The notes under the pieces were generated by a model that worked only from the letters and a program-made list of their open reading frames with translations, did no database searches and was not told the DNA's origin. From Terriglobia bacterium (lineage in GTDB: Bacteria > Acidobacteriota > Terriglobia > UBA7540): 10,146 nucleotides of DNA. The stretch is from contig JALHUF010000583.1 in the NCBI GenBank assembly GCA_022866195.1, forward strand, positions 1 through 10,146, in the 5' to 3' direction. Positions within the stretch are counted from its first letter, which is position 1; each line of letters begins with the position of its first letter. Both the position numbers and the translations under genes were made by a program. Shown piece after piece: positions 1-7,210 of the stretch.

Positions 1-174
1 CACCTCTACCCGGTCGCCCCCGACTTCCGCAGCAAATTCCGCCAGGTCCGTCGTGGAAGTGACAATCTTCAGTTTTGAGGCAGCGCGCGCCGGCACAGGA
101 GCAACCACGCCCAAGACCAACGCAAGGGCAAAAGCCGAACCGGCGACGCGAAGTGAACTGGATCTTCGAGACAT
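1..174 (-). CDS. Metal ABC transporter substrate-binding protein, TroA/ZnuA type (N-terminal 58 residues only)
   Basis: Partial gene: it starts at the ATG at 174 and runs off the left edge in frame. The visible part has a signal peptide (residues 1 to about 31: MSRRSSSLR, a hydrophobic core AFALALVLGVVAP, then an ARA cleavage site). The mature start reads KLKIVTSTTDLAEFAAEV followed by GGDRVEV. Short beta strand, T-S-T-T-D-L, then the GGDRV turn is the usual opening of cluster A-I (TroA/ZnuA/PsaA) receptors, which bind Zn2+ or Mn2+ in the periplasm and deliver it to an ABC importer. Known family members use His/Asp/Glu ligands that lie beyond the edge, so the metal cannot be told. The ribosome site AGGAG overlaps the stop codon of the porin gene, which ends 8 bp upstream, so the two are almost certainly co-translated. 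The permease and ATPase genes should follow to the left. Confidence 0.82.
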   Translation of the reverse strand, partial: MSRRSSSLRVAGSAFALALVLGVVAPVPARAASKLKIVTSTTDLAEFAAEVGGDRVEV

Positions 175-182
175 AAGCACTC

Positions 183-1454
183 CTAGAAGGGATGGGCGCC
201 GTGCGCCCCGAGGACGAACAGGAATTGAAATAGCAGATCGTTGCCGGACCGGCCGTCGGCGTAGCGCGTGAACCGGTACTGCCCCCGGATCTGGCTGAAC
301 TCGCTGGGCCAGTAGGTAATCACAGGGGCAAAGCCGCTGTCGGTCAGCAGCTCGTTACGCGCCCGGTCGGACCGATCGTAGCGTCCCCCGACGGTCCATC
401 GCCGGGAGAGCCGATAGTCGGCCGAAGTATAGAATCCAAACGCGCGCTGGATCGAGAGCTCCTGCTGGCGGCGGCTCCAGACCAGTTCGGCCCGACCGAG
501 GAAATTGTGATAAATGGCTCGCCGCAGCGGCTTCCAGCGGAAAGTGGCATCCAGCCCGTAAAGTTGAGTGATAAACGCCGTGCCCACATCGTTGTGACCG
601 CGCGCGTAGGAGAAGCCAAGATCGAGATTGGTGGATTCGGTGATATCGCGGTAGGTGCGCAGGCGCCCGACCAGACTGACATCACCCCGCTGCATCGCGC
701 GGAAGACGTCGCTCGAGTCTCCCCGGAAGACCTGGGCGGTCGCTTCCAGGAAAAGGCCTTTCGGCGCCGGCAAGATGCGACTGACCGAAACACCCGCGTC
801 GTTGATGCCGTCCTCCCCGCCCACCAGATGCTCCGTCACCAGCGGCCTATCCGTCCAGGGCAAATTGTGCGTGTGAAGCGTGTTGACCACCCCGAAGGCA
901 GAACGCATCTTGCCCACCTTGGCGACGAACCCGCCCGGCAAAGACGTGAAGGTTATGTAGCCCTCTTCCAGGCCCACGCCCTCTTGGCCGAAAGAAAGGA
1001 AGAAATCACCTCGCGCGTAGGGATCGATAATCGCCTGAAATCCCACCTCCGCTTCGTGCAGTTCGAGCGTGGGAACATCACGCCCCGGGTCTCGCCCAAC
1101 CGCGCCGAGGAAATCTCCAATCACGCTGATGTCCGGATTAAGAACCTTGGACAGGCCGCTAGCTCCGCCGTAAACGGGGAGTTGGCCGGAGGGTGTACCG
1201 GGCACGCCAGCGGGACTCTGCGGCTGCGGCATAGTTGTCGGCGCGGCCTGGGGTGCTTGCGCCGAGGTCAAGGAGGCAGCCGGCGGCGAGGGAGTAGCCG
1301 CCTGGCCGGCCTTGAGGGCTCGTATCTCGGCTTCCAGCGCATTGATCCGGTCTTCGAGGGCTTTCAGCCGTTCCTGCGTGTCATCCCTCGCTTGCGCCCA
1401 AAGGATTCCTGGCGTGAAAAAAAGCAAGCAGGAAAGAATACGGACTGTTCTCAT
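183..1454 (-). CDS. Outer-membrane porin-like beta-barrel with N-terminal coiled coil
   Basis: A 423-residue exported protein. Residues 1-20 form a signal peptide (basic start, RILSCLLFFTPG, cleavage near ILWA/Q). Residues about 25-51 are a heptad-rich coiled coil (ERLKALEDRINALEAEI), followed by a Pro/Ala/Gln-rich linker to about 90. The rest alternates short polar and aromatic beta strands and ends in Phe, the usual BAM signal of outer-membrane barrels. This layout matches trimeric OprP-like or related porins, where the coiled coil can contact peptidoglycan. Strand-rich motifs include LNPDISVIGDFLGAVG and a His-bearing segment LHTHNLPWTDRP. The ATG at 1454 is preferred because GAGGAG sits 7 bases upstream; a TTG five codons earlier is in frame but lies upstream of that site. 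It is followed after 8 bp by a metal-receptor gene and preceded by a His/Cys small protein, so a role in metal passage is inferred from context. Exact family and substrate are unknown. Confidence 0.78.
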   Translation of the reverse strand: MRTVRILSCLLFFTPGILWAQARDDTQERLKALEDRINALEAEIRALKAGQAATPSPPAASLTSAQAPQAAPTTMPQPQSPAGVPGTPSGQLPVYGGASGLSKVLNPDISVIGDFLGAVGRDPGRDVPTLELHEAEVGFQAIIDPYARGDFFLSFGQEGVGLEEGYITFTSLPGGFVAKVGKMRSAFGVVNTLHTHNLPWTDRPLVTEHLVGGEDGINDAGVSVSRILPAPKGLFLEATAQVFRGDSSDVFRAMQRGDVSLVGRLRTYRDITESTNLDLGFSYARGHNDVGTAFITQLYGLDATFRWKPLRRAIYHNFLGRAELVWSRRQQELSIQRAFGFYTSADYRLSRRWTVGGRYDRSDRARNELLTDSGFAPVITYWPSEFSQIRGQYRFTRYADGRSGNDLLFQFLFVLGAHGAHPF

Positions 1455-1461
1455 CTCAACG

Positions 1462-1467
1462 CTCCTC
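1462..1467 (-). promoter_or_regulatory. Ribosome binding site of the porin gene
   Basis: GAGGAG on the minus strand, 7 bases before the ATG at 1454. It decides between that ATG and the in-frame TTG at 1469, since a TTG start would place the site inside the gene. Confidence 0.7.
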
Positions 1468-1531
1468 AAAATCTCAGCCTACGAAGTGTGGGTGATCCTA
1501 CCGCTCGCCAAAGAAGGGCCAACGGTGGCCC

Positions 1532-1897
1532 TCAGAAGACAGGAGGGGCCCGGGCGGGGATAATAGTCAGACGCGAGGGACCGAAATCAAGCAGCGAAAA
1601 CGTAGAGAGGAAAGGAGTCACGGAGTCGGGGGGTTCAGTCGGAAATCCTGTCGCCGGGCGCCCTACATTCTGCCGCCCGATCTGACAGGCCGCACACGGC
1701 GGCCTGACCACAGCACGCTGTGTGGTGACATCGCCCCTCCGCATCACCAGCCGACGTGCTGAAACAATCTGATCTTCCTCGTGATGATGAAACTCTGCGA
1801 CCCACAAGAGCTGGGCTTGGATGAATATCAGGCACCACACAGCCAGTGTGCGCGACCATCGGTTTCGAAAAAAACGAACCAGCGTTGTGATTGTCAC
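1532..1897 (-). CDS. Small single-span membrane protein with HHHEED and CxxC motifs (DUF2946-like layout)
   Basis: A 121-residue protein with a GTG start at 1897. A basic N-terminus (RFFRNRWSR) leads into one hydrophobic segment, residues about 17-35 (LAVWCLIFIQAQLLWVAEF). Immediately after it comes HHHEED (37-42), then CAAC (68-71) in PPCAACQIGRQ, and a Pro-rich tail. One N-terminal span, a His cluster just beyond the membrane and a downstream Cys pair is the layout of small DUF2946-type proteins that often lie beside metal-uptake genes; I do not claim membership without a profile search. By the positive-inside rule the His and Cys residues should face the periplasm, where they could bind Zn or Cu. 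The gene ends 77 bp before the porin start and is probably the first gene of that operon. The ribosome site is weak (GAAGAG, 6 bases upstream), so the start is the least sure part. Low sequence conservation is possible, and expression is unproven. Confidence 0.6.
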   Translation of the reverse strand: MTITTLVRFFRNRWSRTLAVWCLIFIQAQLLWVAEFHHHEEDQIVSARRLVMRRGDVTTQRAVVRPPCAACQIGRQNVGRPATGFPTEPPDSVTPFLSTFSLLDFGPSRLTIIPARAPPVF

Positions 1898-2022
1898 TCT
1901 GATCTCTTCACCAAGCTCCTCCCCCGATCCGTGGAACCAACAAAAGCGGCGCCCATCGGGCAGAGTAGCTCGACCTACTTACCGGTTAGATGGAACCAGA
2001 ACGGGAGAAGATGTCCGAGGAA

Positions 2023-2037
2023 TTGACACTATGTCAA
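2023..2037 (-). promoter_or_regulatory. Candidate 15-bp operator (7-1-7 palindrome) overlapping a -35 box
   Basis: The plus strand reads TTGACACTATGTCAA: six-base arms TTGACA/TGTCAA match perfectly, and as a 7-1-7 palindrome 6 of 7 pairs match, which is the geometry of Fur-family (Fur/Zur/PerR) boxes. On the minus strand the right arm is an exact TTGACA -35 hexamer at 2037-2032. A weak -10-like CATCTT lies 18 bp further at 2013-2008. It is 126 bp upstream of the small His-rich gene that heads the porin and metal-receptor operon, and 75 bp past the end of lpxD. A metal-responsive repressor covering the -35 box is a reasonable inference, but the sequence does not match a published Zur or Fur consensus that I can quote. 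Confidence 0.42.
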
Positions 2038-2082
2038 ACAGACCGCGCGGGAAATCGGCCTGCCGACCCGGATGCAGGGCTG

Positions 2083-2102
2083 GGGCTGCGTCATGGCAGC
2101 CC
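2083..2102 (-). terminator. Hairpin just after lpxD, possible weak terminator
   Basis: Perfect 6-bp arms GGGCTG and CAGCCC around an 8-base loop, starting 11 bases past the lpxD stop codon in the direction of transcription. No U-run follows, so intrinsic termination would be poor. It may instead protect the mRNA 3' end or be chance in a GC-rich gap. Confidence 0.25.
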
Positions 2103-2112
2103 GACATTCAAC

Positions 2113-3132
2113 CTATGTGCCACGCCCCGACAGTTGCGCGGAGATCTCTTTCACCTTCTGGGCCAAGCTCGGGAGATGCGAGAGGTGTGCGTACATCCGC
2201 TTGAACTCCGCGAGGGGCCGGGCCGGCGAACCCCAGACGGTCTCGCCCTTGTGAACAATCTTGCCTGGCAGAATCGCGGCGCCGCCCCCAAGCACGGCCC
2301 TTTCCTCAACGCGCGCGTGGTCACCAATTCCCACCTGGCCACCCATTACCACGTAATCGCCAACTTCAACGCTACCCGAAATCCCAACCTCCGCTGCAAT
2401 CACGCAATGCCGGCCGATCCTCACGTTGTGTGCGATCTGGACGAGGTTGTCAATCTTGGTTCCCTGTCCAATCAGCGTCACTCCCAGCGATCCTCGGTCC
2501 ACCGTGCTGTTACTGCCGATCTCCACGTCGTCTTCGATCACCACTTGTCCGAGTTGCGGGAACTTGTGATAGCGACCTTCGGCAAGAACATAACCGAACC
2601 CATCCGAGCCTACGACCACGCCAGCGTGCATAATCACCCGGTTGCCAATGTGCGCCCCCGGATAGATGGTCACCCGCGGGTACAGGACGCACTGCGCGCC
2701 CACGTGCACGTTCTCACCCAGAAACACCCCGGCCTCGAGGCGTGTTCCCTGCCCCACTGATACGCCAGGTTCGATTACCACGTAAGGGCCGACACTCACA
2801 TCGGGCGCCAGTTGCGCGTCTGAGGCAATCACGGCCGTGGGATGGACTCCAGGAACCGGAGGAGTAGGCGGACGAAGCACCTCGGCGACGCGGATCAACG
2901 CAAGCTTGGGGTGAGGAACGGCAATGGTGGTTTGCCCCTGCACCGACACCCCCTGCGCCACCAGGATGCAGCCGGCCCGGGAGGAGGCGGCCAACCGCAG
3001 GGCCCGTTCACCCTCCGCGAAGGTCAGTTCCTCCGCTCCGGCGCTCTCCAGGCTCGCCACATTTCGAATCTCGCGGCCCCCTTCCCCTTGAAGTTCGCCG
3101 CCTAGTAACCGGGCAATTTCTTCGACTCTCAT
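2113..3132 (-). CDS. lpxD: UDP-3-O-(3-hydroxyacyl)glucosamine N-acyltransferase
   Basis: A 339-residue LpxD, the third step of lipid A synthesis: it transfers a 3-hydroxyacyl chain from acyl carrier protein to the 2-amino group of UDP-3-O-acylglucosamine in the cytosol. Residues 1 to about 95 form the N-terminal uridine-binding domain ([12 protein letters not shown], then the TFAEG strand). Residues about 97-300 are a left-handed parallel beta-helix with many [I/V/L]-G-x-x hexapeptides (for example [20 protein letters not shown]). The family signatures GSDGFGY (175-181), NSTVDRG (208-214) and IAHN (233-236) are present, with H235 matching the catalytic His. The C-terminal helix (about 307-335) fits the acyl-carrier contact region. 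The ATG at 3132 is chosen because MRVEEIA is the normal family start; a TTG ten codons earlier lacks a ribosome site. It lies 69 bp downstream of the LpxL-like gene and probably shares its transcript. Length is normal. Confidence 0.95.
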   Translation of the reverse strand: MRVEEIARLLGGELQGEGGREIRNVASLESAGAEELTFAEGERALRLAASSRAGCILVAQGVSVQGQTTIAVPHPKLALIRVAEVLRPPTPPVPGVHPTAVIASDAQLAPDVSVGPYVVIEPGVSVGQGTRLEAGVFLGENVHVGAQCVLYPRVTIYPGAHIGNRVIMHAGVVVGSDGFGYVLAEGRYHKFPQLGQVVIEDDVEIGSNSTVDRGSLGVTLIGQGTKIDNLVQIAHNVRIGRHCVIAAEVGISGSVEVGDYVVMGGQVGIGDHARVEERAVLGGGAAILPGKIVHKGETVWGSPARPLAEFKRMYAHLSHLPSLAQKVKEISAQLSGRGT

Positions 3133-3201
3133 GGTCACACCCCAGATCTGTTCAAAGTCCAACGGTAAACGCCGAAAGTGTCTCCTTCCAACTTTCGGCA
3201 G

Positions 3202-4197
3202 TCAACCTGCAACTCCGCAAGAAGGATAAAACGGAGGTTCGCCCTGCGGACGCGTCTTCCAGCGCCGGTGCACCCAGAGCCACTGGTCAGGATGGCGGCG
3301 AATGTAATCCTCAATCAGCCGCGTGAAGTTCGCCGTGTTTGCAGCAATTACTTCCTCCGGGTCTTCCCGCGTGATCCAAGCGACGGGATCAAAGCGCAGG
3401 CGATACTTCCGCATCTGCGCGTCCCAAATCACCAAGCCCAGCACGACGGGGACCCCAGTCTTCCGTACCAGCCGGGCCGGGGCCGTCGTCGTGCAGGCGG
3501 GGCGGCCGAAAAAATCAACAAACACTCCTTCGGCGGCAAGCGTGTTTTGGTCTGCCAGAATGCCCACAGCCTCTCGGCGTTGGAAGGCACGCAATACCTC
3601 GCGGGCGGCATCCCGCTTCTCGATGGCGCGTCCCCCACTCAGGCAGCGGTAACGGTTGATGAAGGCATCGAGCAAAGGATTGTCCAGCTCCCGCACTATG
3701 AAATTGCAGGGATAACCGTACACGCCGTGGGCAAACGATCCCAGTTCCCAATTGCCAAAATGGGCGGTGAGGAAAAGCACGCCTTTCCCCTGGTCTCGGG
3801 CGCACGCGTAGTTCTCAAACCCATCGTAGATGACCAGGCGTTCGATGTTCTCCCGGTTCCAGGAAGGAAAGTGCGCGAAGTCGGCGAGCACGCGGCCGAA
3901 ATTCCGAAATGCGCCAAACTGCACTTGTCGACGGCGCCGTTCGGACCACTCGGGAAACGCCACGCGCAGATTAGACAGACCCACCCCGCGCAGTCGGGGC
4001 CAGAACCAGTAGCTCAGGGTTGCCAGCACCGTGCCGAGGGCGCGGGCCAATCGGTGAGGCAGCCAGCCGAGGAACCACAGGAGGCTCGTCGCCGCGGCGA
4101 ACTGCACCCAGTGACGGAGATTAGGGCGGCGCGGTTGCGCGGTTCCCGAGCACGGTGCCCCAGGGCGCGAGGAACTGTCAGCCATCAAGGAACCCAA
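3202..4197 (-). CDS. Lipid A biosynthesis late acyltransferase, LpxL/HtrB family
   Basis: A 331-residue membrane-bound lysophospholipid-type acyltransferase of the HtrB/LpxL/MsbB family, which adds secondary acyl chains to lipid A at the inner membrane. A membrane segment covers residues about 32-66. The catalytic HX4E motif is HFGNWE (H146, E151), within LFLTAHFGNWELGSF. Further family blocks are ADQN (215-218), VDFFGRPACTTTAPARL (227-243) and the terminal HPDQWLWVHRRWKTRP (302-317). The acyl chain and exact position cannot be read from sequence. The start is set at TTG 4197 because GGAGG lies 4 bases upstream and a stop codon is directly upstream in frame; ATG 4185 is an alternative but sits about 16 bases from that site. 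It lies between the hydrolase (80 bp upstream) and lpxD (69 bp downstream), so early and late lipid A acylation genes are side by side. Confidence 0.9.
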   Translation of the reverse strand: MGSLMADSSSRPGAPCSGTAQPRRPNLRHWVQFAAATSLLWFLGWLPHRLARALGTVLATLSYWFWPRLRGVGLSNLRVAFPEWSERRRRQVQFGAFRNFGRVLADFAHFPSWNRENIERLVIYDGFENYACARDQGKGVLFLTAHFGNWELGSFAHGVYGYPCNFIVRELDNPLLDAFINRYRCLSGGRAIEKRDAAREVLRAFQRREAVGILADQNTLAAEGVFVDFFGRPACTTTAPARLVRKTGVPVVLGLVIWDAQMRKYRLRFDPVAWITREDPEEVIAANTANFTRLIEDYIRRHPDQWLWVHRRWKTRPQGEPPFYPSCGVAG

Positions 4198-4277
4198 TCA
4201 CCCTCCGCGCGTGGGATTCCCCAGGCAGCAGACAAGATCAGGGGTTGCGTCCCGGCTCCGAGCGCGGCGGGCCATCG

Positions 4278-5225
4278 TCAATCAGCCCGTAGAGGCAGCT
4301 TGTCGCGGAAGAAGTCGACGACCTCCTGCTCGTACTGCTTTTTCATGGCACCCGAAGCCAGCGTGGTGTACGTATGCTCCAGCACCAACATGCGCTTGGG
4401 TGGGGGGGCAAGCGCGTAAAGATCTTCGGTGGCGGCAGCCAATAGAGGCCAGTCTCGGCTGTTGATGAAGAGCTTCGGCATGTTTTCCAACTTGGAGAGA
4501 TTGGCGCGGACCGGCGGCCTCGCCCTCCCCAAGGTGAGAAGGTGGAATCCTGCGCGGGGCACCATGCGGAAAAAGCGGCTTGTACCACCCAGCAGGTCGT
4601 CCACCTGCGCTTCCAGCATCTGACTGGGGTCTTCGTAGATCGTGTCAGCCACCAGCGCCTTTACCAGAGGACTCTGTTCCGCCGCCACCAGCGCCGCATA
4701 GCCCCCCGAAGTCGTCCCAAATAAGCCCACCCGGTGAGGATTGACTCTGGGGTGCCTCGTCACCATCGCGATGGCGGCCAGCAAGTCCTCCGCCTCACGT
4801 ATGCCTAGGTCCGAATACCCCTGCTCCGCCTTCGGACCACGGGAATTGAAAAGATAGACATTGAAATTACTTTTGCTGAGGAAACTGCCCAGCGCCAGTA
4901 GCTCCGAACGGTTGGAGTTGTAACCGTGGCAGAGAATGATGGCCGGCGCCCCTTTGAGACCCAGCAGCAACCACCCGTCGTGCTCGCCGCCCCTGCGATC
5001 CGTGAAGCTGAGGGTTATGTAGTTGCTCTGGAGGGAAGACTCGGGCGTCACGGTTTCGGTGTCATTGACCGTAGTGACAACGCGATAGGTCAGGAAGGCG
5101 CCCACTCCCCCCAGTACAATCGCCAGCGCCGCTGCCAGGATGAACGCTGCTCGGACCAGTCTCCAGACCACTTCGCTGGGGATTCGTGCAGGGGCAGCGA
5201 CCGCGATAGCTCGCCTACGTGCCAT
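4278..5225 (-). CDS. Membrane-anchored alpha/beta hydrolase (BEM46/YfhR-like)
   Basis: A 315-residue protein with a basic N-terminus and one hydrophobic segment (residues about 26-47), so probably an inner-membrane anchor with the catalytic domain outside the cytosol. The hydrolase core shows the oxyanion turn LCHGYNSNR (98-106), the strand VYLFNSRG (123-130), a nucleophile elbow FGTTSGGY with S173, a likely acid at D258 (INSRDWPL) and a base at H284 (LEHTYTTL). The elbow is T-T-S-G-G rather than the usual G-x-S-x-G, with Thr at the S-2 position. Family members are esterases, thioesterases or peptidases, and the substrate here is unknown. ATG 5225 has AAAGG 7 bases upstream. It is the first of three minus-strand genes that include two lipid A acyltransferases, which hints at envelope lipid metabolism by context only. 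A short palindrome, GCGAGC/GCTCGC, lies 37-54 bases upstream at 5262-5279. Confidence 0.82.
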   Translation of the reverse strand: MARRRAIAVAAPARIPSEVVWRLVRAAFILAAALAIVLGGVGAFLTYRVVTTVNDTETVTPESSLQSNYITLSFTDRRGGEHDGWLLLGLKGAPAIILCHGYNSNRSELLALGSFLSKSNFNVYLFNSRGPKAEQGYSDLGIREAEDLLAAIAMVTRHPRVNPHRVGLFGTTSGGYAALVAAEQSPLVKALVADTIYEDPSQMLEAQVDDLLGGTSRFFRMVPRAGFHLLTLGRARPPVRANLSKLENMPKLFINSRDWPLLAAATEDLYALAPPPKRMLVLEHTYTTLASGAMKKQYEQEVVDFFRDKLPLRAD

Positions 5226-5700
5226 AGAGCTGCCTTTGATTCACTCTACACTTCAACGATGGCGAGCACACCGGCTCGCAAACTCGAAATGCTACCACAA
5301 CCTGTTATCTACCTCGACCAAAACTTTCATCTCGCAGCCTCAGCGCGGCGCACATGTCTCACCCGCGCTTGGGGAAGAGCAAACGCAAACGTCCGAACTC
5401 TCGCCTCCCCATAGGCCAGCGGCTGACGCCCTGGCCACCAAGGCCTTCTTCGTTCTCTCGCGGATCTACTGACAAACTGTCCTCTTCAGCCCTTCATTTG
5501 CGTCTTTCAGTGCGCCTCGCGCGGCCGCGCAAGAGCCGCGGGAACTAAACCCAGCAAAATGACTCGCGCGCTGCAAGACGATGGGGCGGCTTTTGCGCTA
5601 TATTCCTGCTAAGCTTGACCACGTACGAACGCTTGGCGCCGCCGGCCTGGTTATGGGGAGCCTTTCGTTACCAGGTCGGCGCGAGAGGGAGCACGCAGTC
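5226..5700. other. Divergent intergenic region without a convincing gene
   Basis: Between the minus-strand hydrolase and the plus-strand GNAT gene. Open frames here show no conserved wording. Visible items are a 6-bp perfect inverted repeat GCGAGC/GCTCGC at 5262-5279, near the hydrolase start, and GGCCAG/CTGGCC arms around 5414-5435. There is also a possible plus-strand promoter near 5575-5604. From 5581 the frame is open into the GNAT gene, but third-position GC is only about 60 percent there, against a much higher value after 5701, so it reads as leader rather than coding sequence. No strong minus-strand promoter for the hydrolase was recognised. Confidence 0.5.
5575..5604 (+). promoter_or_regulatory. 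Possible promoter of the GNAT gene
   Basis: -10-like TATATT at 5599-5604, with a poor -35 (AAGACG, 5575-5580) 18 bp upstream. If used, transcription would start near 5611, inside the open frame that begins at ATG 5581, which favours a later translation start such as 5701. Confidence 0.25.
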
Positions 5701-6687
5701 TTGGCATCTGAGGTGATCGACATCCGCCAATTCACGGCCCGCGACTTCGAGCCCTTGTTGGAAGCCGAGTCGCGCATCTGGCGCGAGACTCTGCGCTGGG
5801 ACTACACTACCTCGCGCCGCCTGATTTCTTCCTGGCTTGACGAGAAACGCCTTTCCGGCTACGCCTTCCTGCGCGACGGCCAAATTACCGGTTACAGCTT
5901 CTTCTTCTACGAGGCCGAAAAAGCTCTCATCGCCGACCTGTTCGTCATGCCCGAAGAGGAGCAAGTCGGCCCGGCGCGGGTCTTGCTGGAACACGTCATC
6001 GAAACCCTGCTTGCGACCCCGGGCCTGCGCCGCGTGGAGACCCAACTTCCTCACTTTACTTTCGAGGAACTCGAGCCGTGCTTTCGCGCTCACGGCTTCG
6101 CCGGCTTTCTCCGCCGCTTCATGGCGTTGTCGCTCGCGACCCGACGACCGGATTCAGCCGTCCCTGGCCAGGAGGCGGGACACCCAACTTCGCAGGCTGT
6201 TTCTGTGCCCGGAGATTTCTGCGTGGAACCCTGGGAACGCAAACACGATCCGCCGGCGGCCGCGCTCCTCTACAGCACCTATGGCCAGCACCTCGACTCC
6301 CGGATCAACGACCAATACACTTCCTTGGCCGGTGCCACCCGCCTGATAGAGAGCATCGTGCACCAGCGCGGCTGCGGGCAGCTCCTGCCCCAGGGCTCGC
6401 TGGTGGCCCTTCACCGCCCAACGCGGAAACTCGCCGCGGCGTTGGCGATAACCGCCGTGCGGCCCCAGACCGCGCACATCCCCCAAGTCGCGGTGGCGAG
6501 GGAGTTCCAGCGCGTGGGTCTGGGCACCGCCCTGATGGAGACTTCGTTTCGTGAGCTGGCGCGTCTGGGCCATGAGGAGGTCTCGCTTGCCGTCACCGAC
6601 TTGAATGCTGGCGCGGTGCGGCTCTACCAGCGCCTGGGATTTGAGACCTTTCGCACGTTCGGGGCCTTTGCCTGGGAGGGGCGATAG
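5701..6687 (+). CDS. Tandem GNAT-domain N-acetyltransferase-like protein
   Basis: A 328-residue protein with two GNAT folds. The N-terminal fold (about 4-145: VIDIRQFTARDFEPLL, then ITGYSFFFYE and ALIADLFVMPE) has the strand order but no clear acetyl-CoA loop, so it may be degenerate. The C-terminal fold (about 170-328) keeps motif A, QVAVAREFQRVGLGTALM, with the Q/R-x-x-G-x-G pyrophosphate loop at 270-275, and motif B, DLNAGAVRLYQRLGF. It probably acetylates a small molecule or a protein N-terminus; the substrate is unknown. The start is uncertain: TTG 5701 is preferred because GAGGGAG lies 9 bases upstream and codon bias rises sharply there. ATG 5581 and ATG 5653 are in frame but would add 40 or 16 residues unlike a GNAT start. 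It stands alone, divergent from the hydrolase and convergent with nrdR. Confidence 0.8.
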   Translation: MASEVIDIRQFTARDFEPLLEAESRIWRETLRWDYTTSRRLISSWLDEKRLSGYAFLRDGQITGYSFFFYEAEKALIADLFVMPEEEQVGPARVLLEHVIETLLATPGLRRVETQLPHFTFEELEPCFRAHGFAGFLRRFMALSLATRRPDSAVPGQEAGHPTSQAVSVPGDFCVEPWERKHDPPAAALLYSTYGQHLDSRINDQYTSLAGATRLIESIVHQRGCGQLLPQGSLVALHRPTRKLAAALAITAVRPQTAHIPQVAVAREFQRVGLGTALMETSFRELARLGHEEVSLAVTDLNAGAVRLYQRLGFETFRTFGAFAWEGR

Positions 6688-6720
6688 GGGAACTGCTTGC
6701 TGTGTCGCGGCAGACATCTT

Positions 6721-6740
6721 GCCGGGCTCTGCGCCCCGGC
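6721..6740. terminator. Hairpin between convergent GNAT gene and nrdR
   Basis: Perfect 6-bp arms GCCGGG/CCCGGC with an 8-base loop, placed in the 61-bp gap between two converging 3' ends. It could serve both strands as a terminator, but neither side has a U-run, so support is limited. Confidence 0.35.
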
Positions 6741-6748
6741 GAGCGTCA

Positions 6749-7210
6749 CTACTTCCCTTTAGCTTTCAAGAGTTCCTTCAGCTCGTCCATGAACTCGCGA
6801 ACATCTTTGAAATCCAGATAAACCGAAGCGAAGCGGACATAGGCGACCTTATCGAGCTTCTTCAGCCGGTTCATGACCAGGGCGCCCACCTCGGAGGTGG
6901 GCCGTTCGCGGTCCGGTGATTCGACCACCAAGGACTCCGCTTCGTTAACGATTTCCTCCATCTTGCCCATGGGGACAGGCCGCTTTTCACACGCCTTGAG
7001 CACTCCCGCCAGAACTTTCTGCCGGTCGAACTTCTCACGTCGCCCGTCTTTCTTGATGACCATGTACGGGATTTCATCGAGGCGCTCATAGGTCGTGAAG
7101 CGCCGGCCGCATTTCCCGCACTGCCGCCGGCGGCGGATGGTATCGCCGATCTTCGCCTCGCGCGAATCAACCACCTTATCTTCCACGTGCCCGCAGAATG
7201 GACATTTCAT
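6749..7210 (-). CDS. nrdR: Transcriptional repressor NrdR
   Basis: A 153-residue NrdR, the nucleotide-sensing repressor of ribonucleotide reductase genes in the cytosol. An N-terminal zinc ribbon has ligands C3, C6, C31 and C34 (MKCPFCGH and QCGKCGRRF), with the DNA-binding basic stretch IRRRRQ between them. Residues about 49-139 form the ATP-cone, which binds ATP or dATP and sets the oligomeric state (MVIKKDGRREKFDRQKVLAG, then RFASVYLDFKDVREF). Length and wording are normal for the family. ATG 7210 is the only sensible start, because the zinc ribbon begins at once; GGAGG lies 12 bases upstream, which is rather far. It follows the YbhN-type gene by 42 bp and probably shares its promoter. No nrd gene is in view, and no NrdR box was recognised in the window, so its targets lie elsewhere. 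Confidence 0.97.
   Translation of the reverse strand: MKCPFCGHVEDKVVDSREAKIGDTIRRRRQCGKCGRRFTTYERLDEIPYMVIKKDGRREKFDRQKVLAGVLKACEKRPVPMGKMEEIVNEAESLVVESPDRERPTSEVGALVMNRLKKLDKVAYVRFASVYLDFKDVREFMDELKELLKAKGK

Noticed and set aside
507..1685. Long open frame (392 codons) on the plus strand
   Set aside because: Lies opposite the porin gene, which has a signal peptide, coiled coil and ribosome site. The plus-strand product is Arg-rich with no recognisable fold; it is a by-product of high GC.
1990..2760. Plus-strand open frame over lpxD
   Set aside because: Antisense of the hexapeptide repeats of LpxD, which is unmistakable on the other strand.
3133..3162. TTG start of lpxD ten codons upstream
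   Set aside because: No ribosome site before the TTG; the family normally begins at the MRVEEIA position.
3178..4419. Plus-strand open frame of 413 codons over the LpxL-like gene
   Set aside because: Antisense to clear acyltransferase motifs; no family wording of its own.
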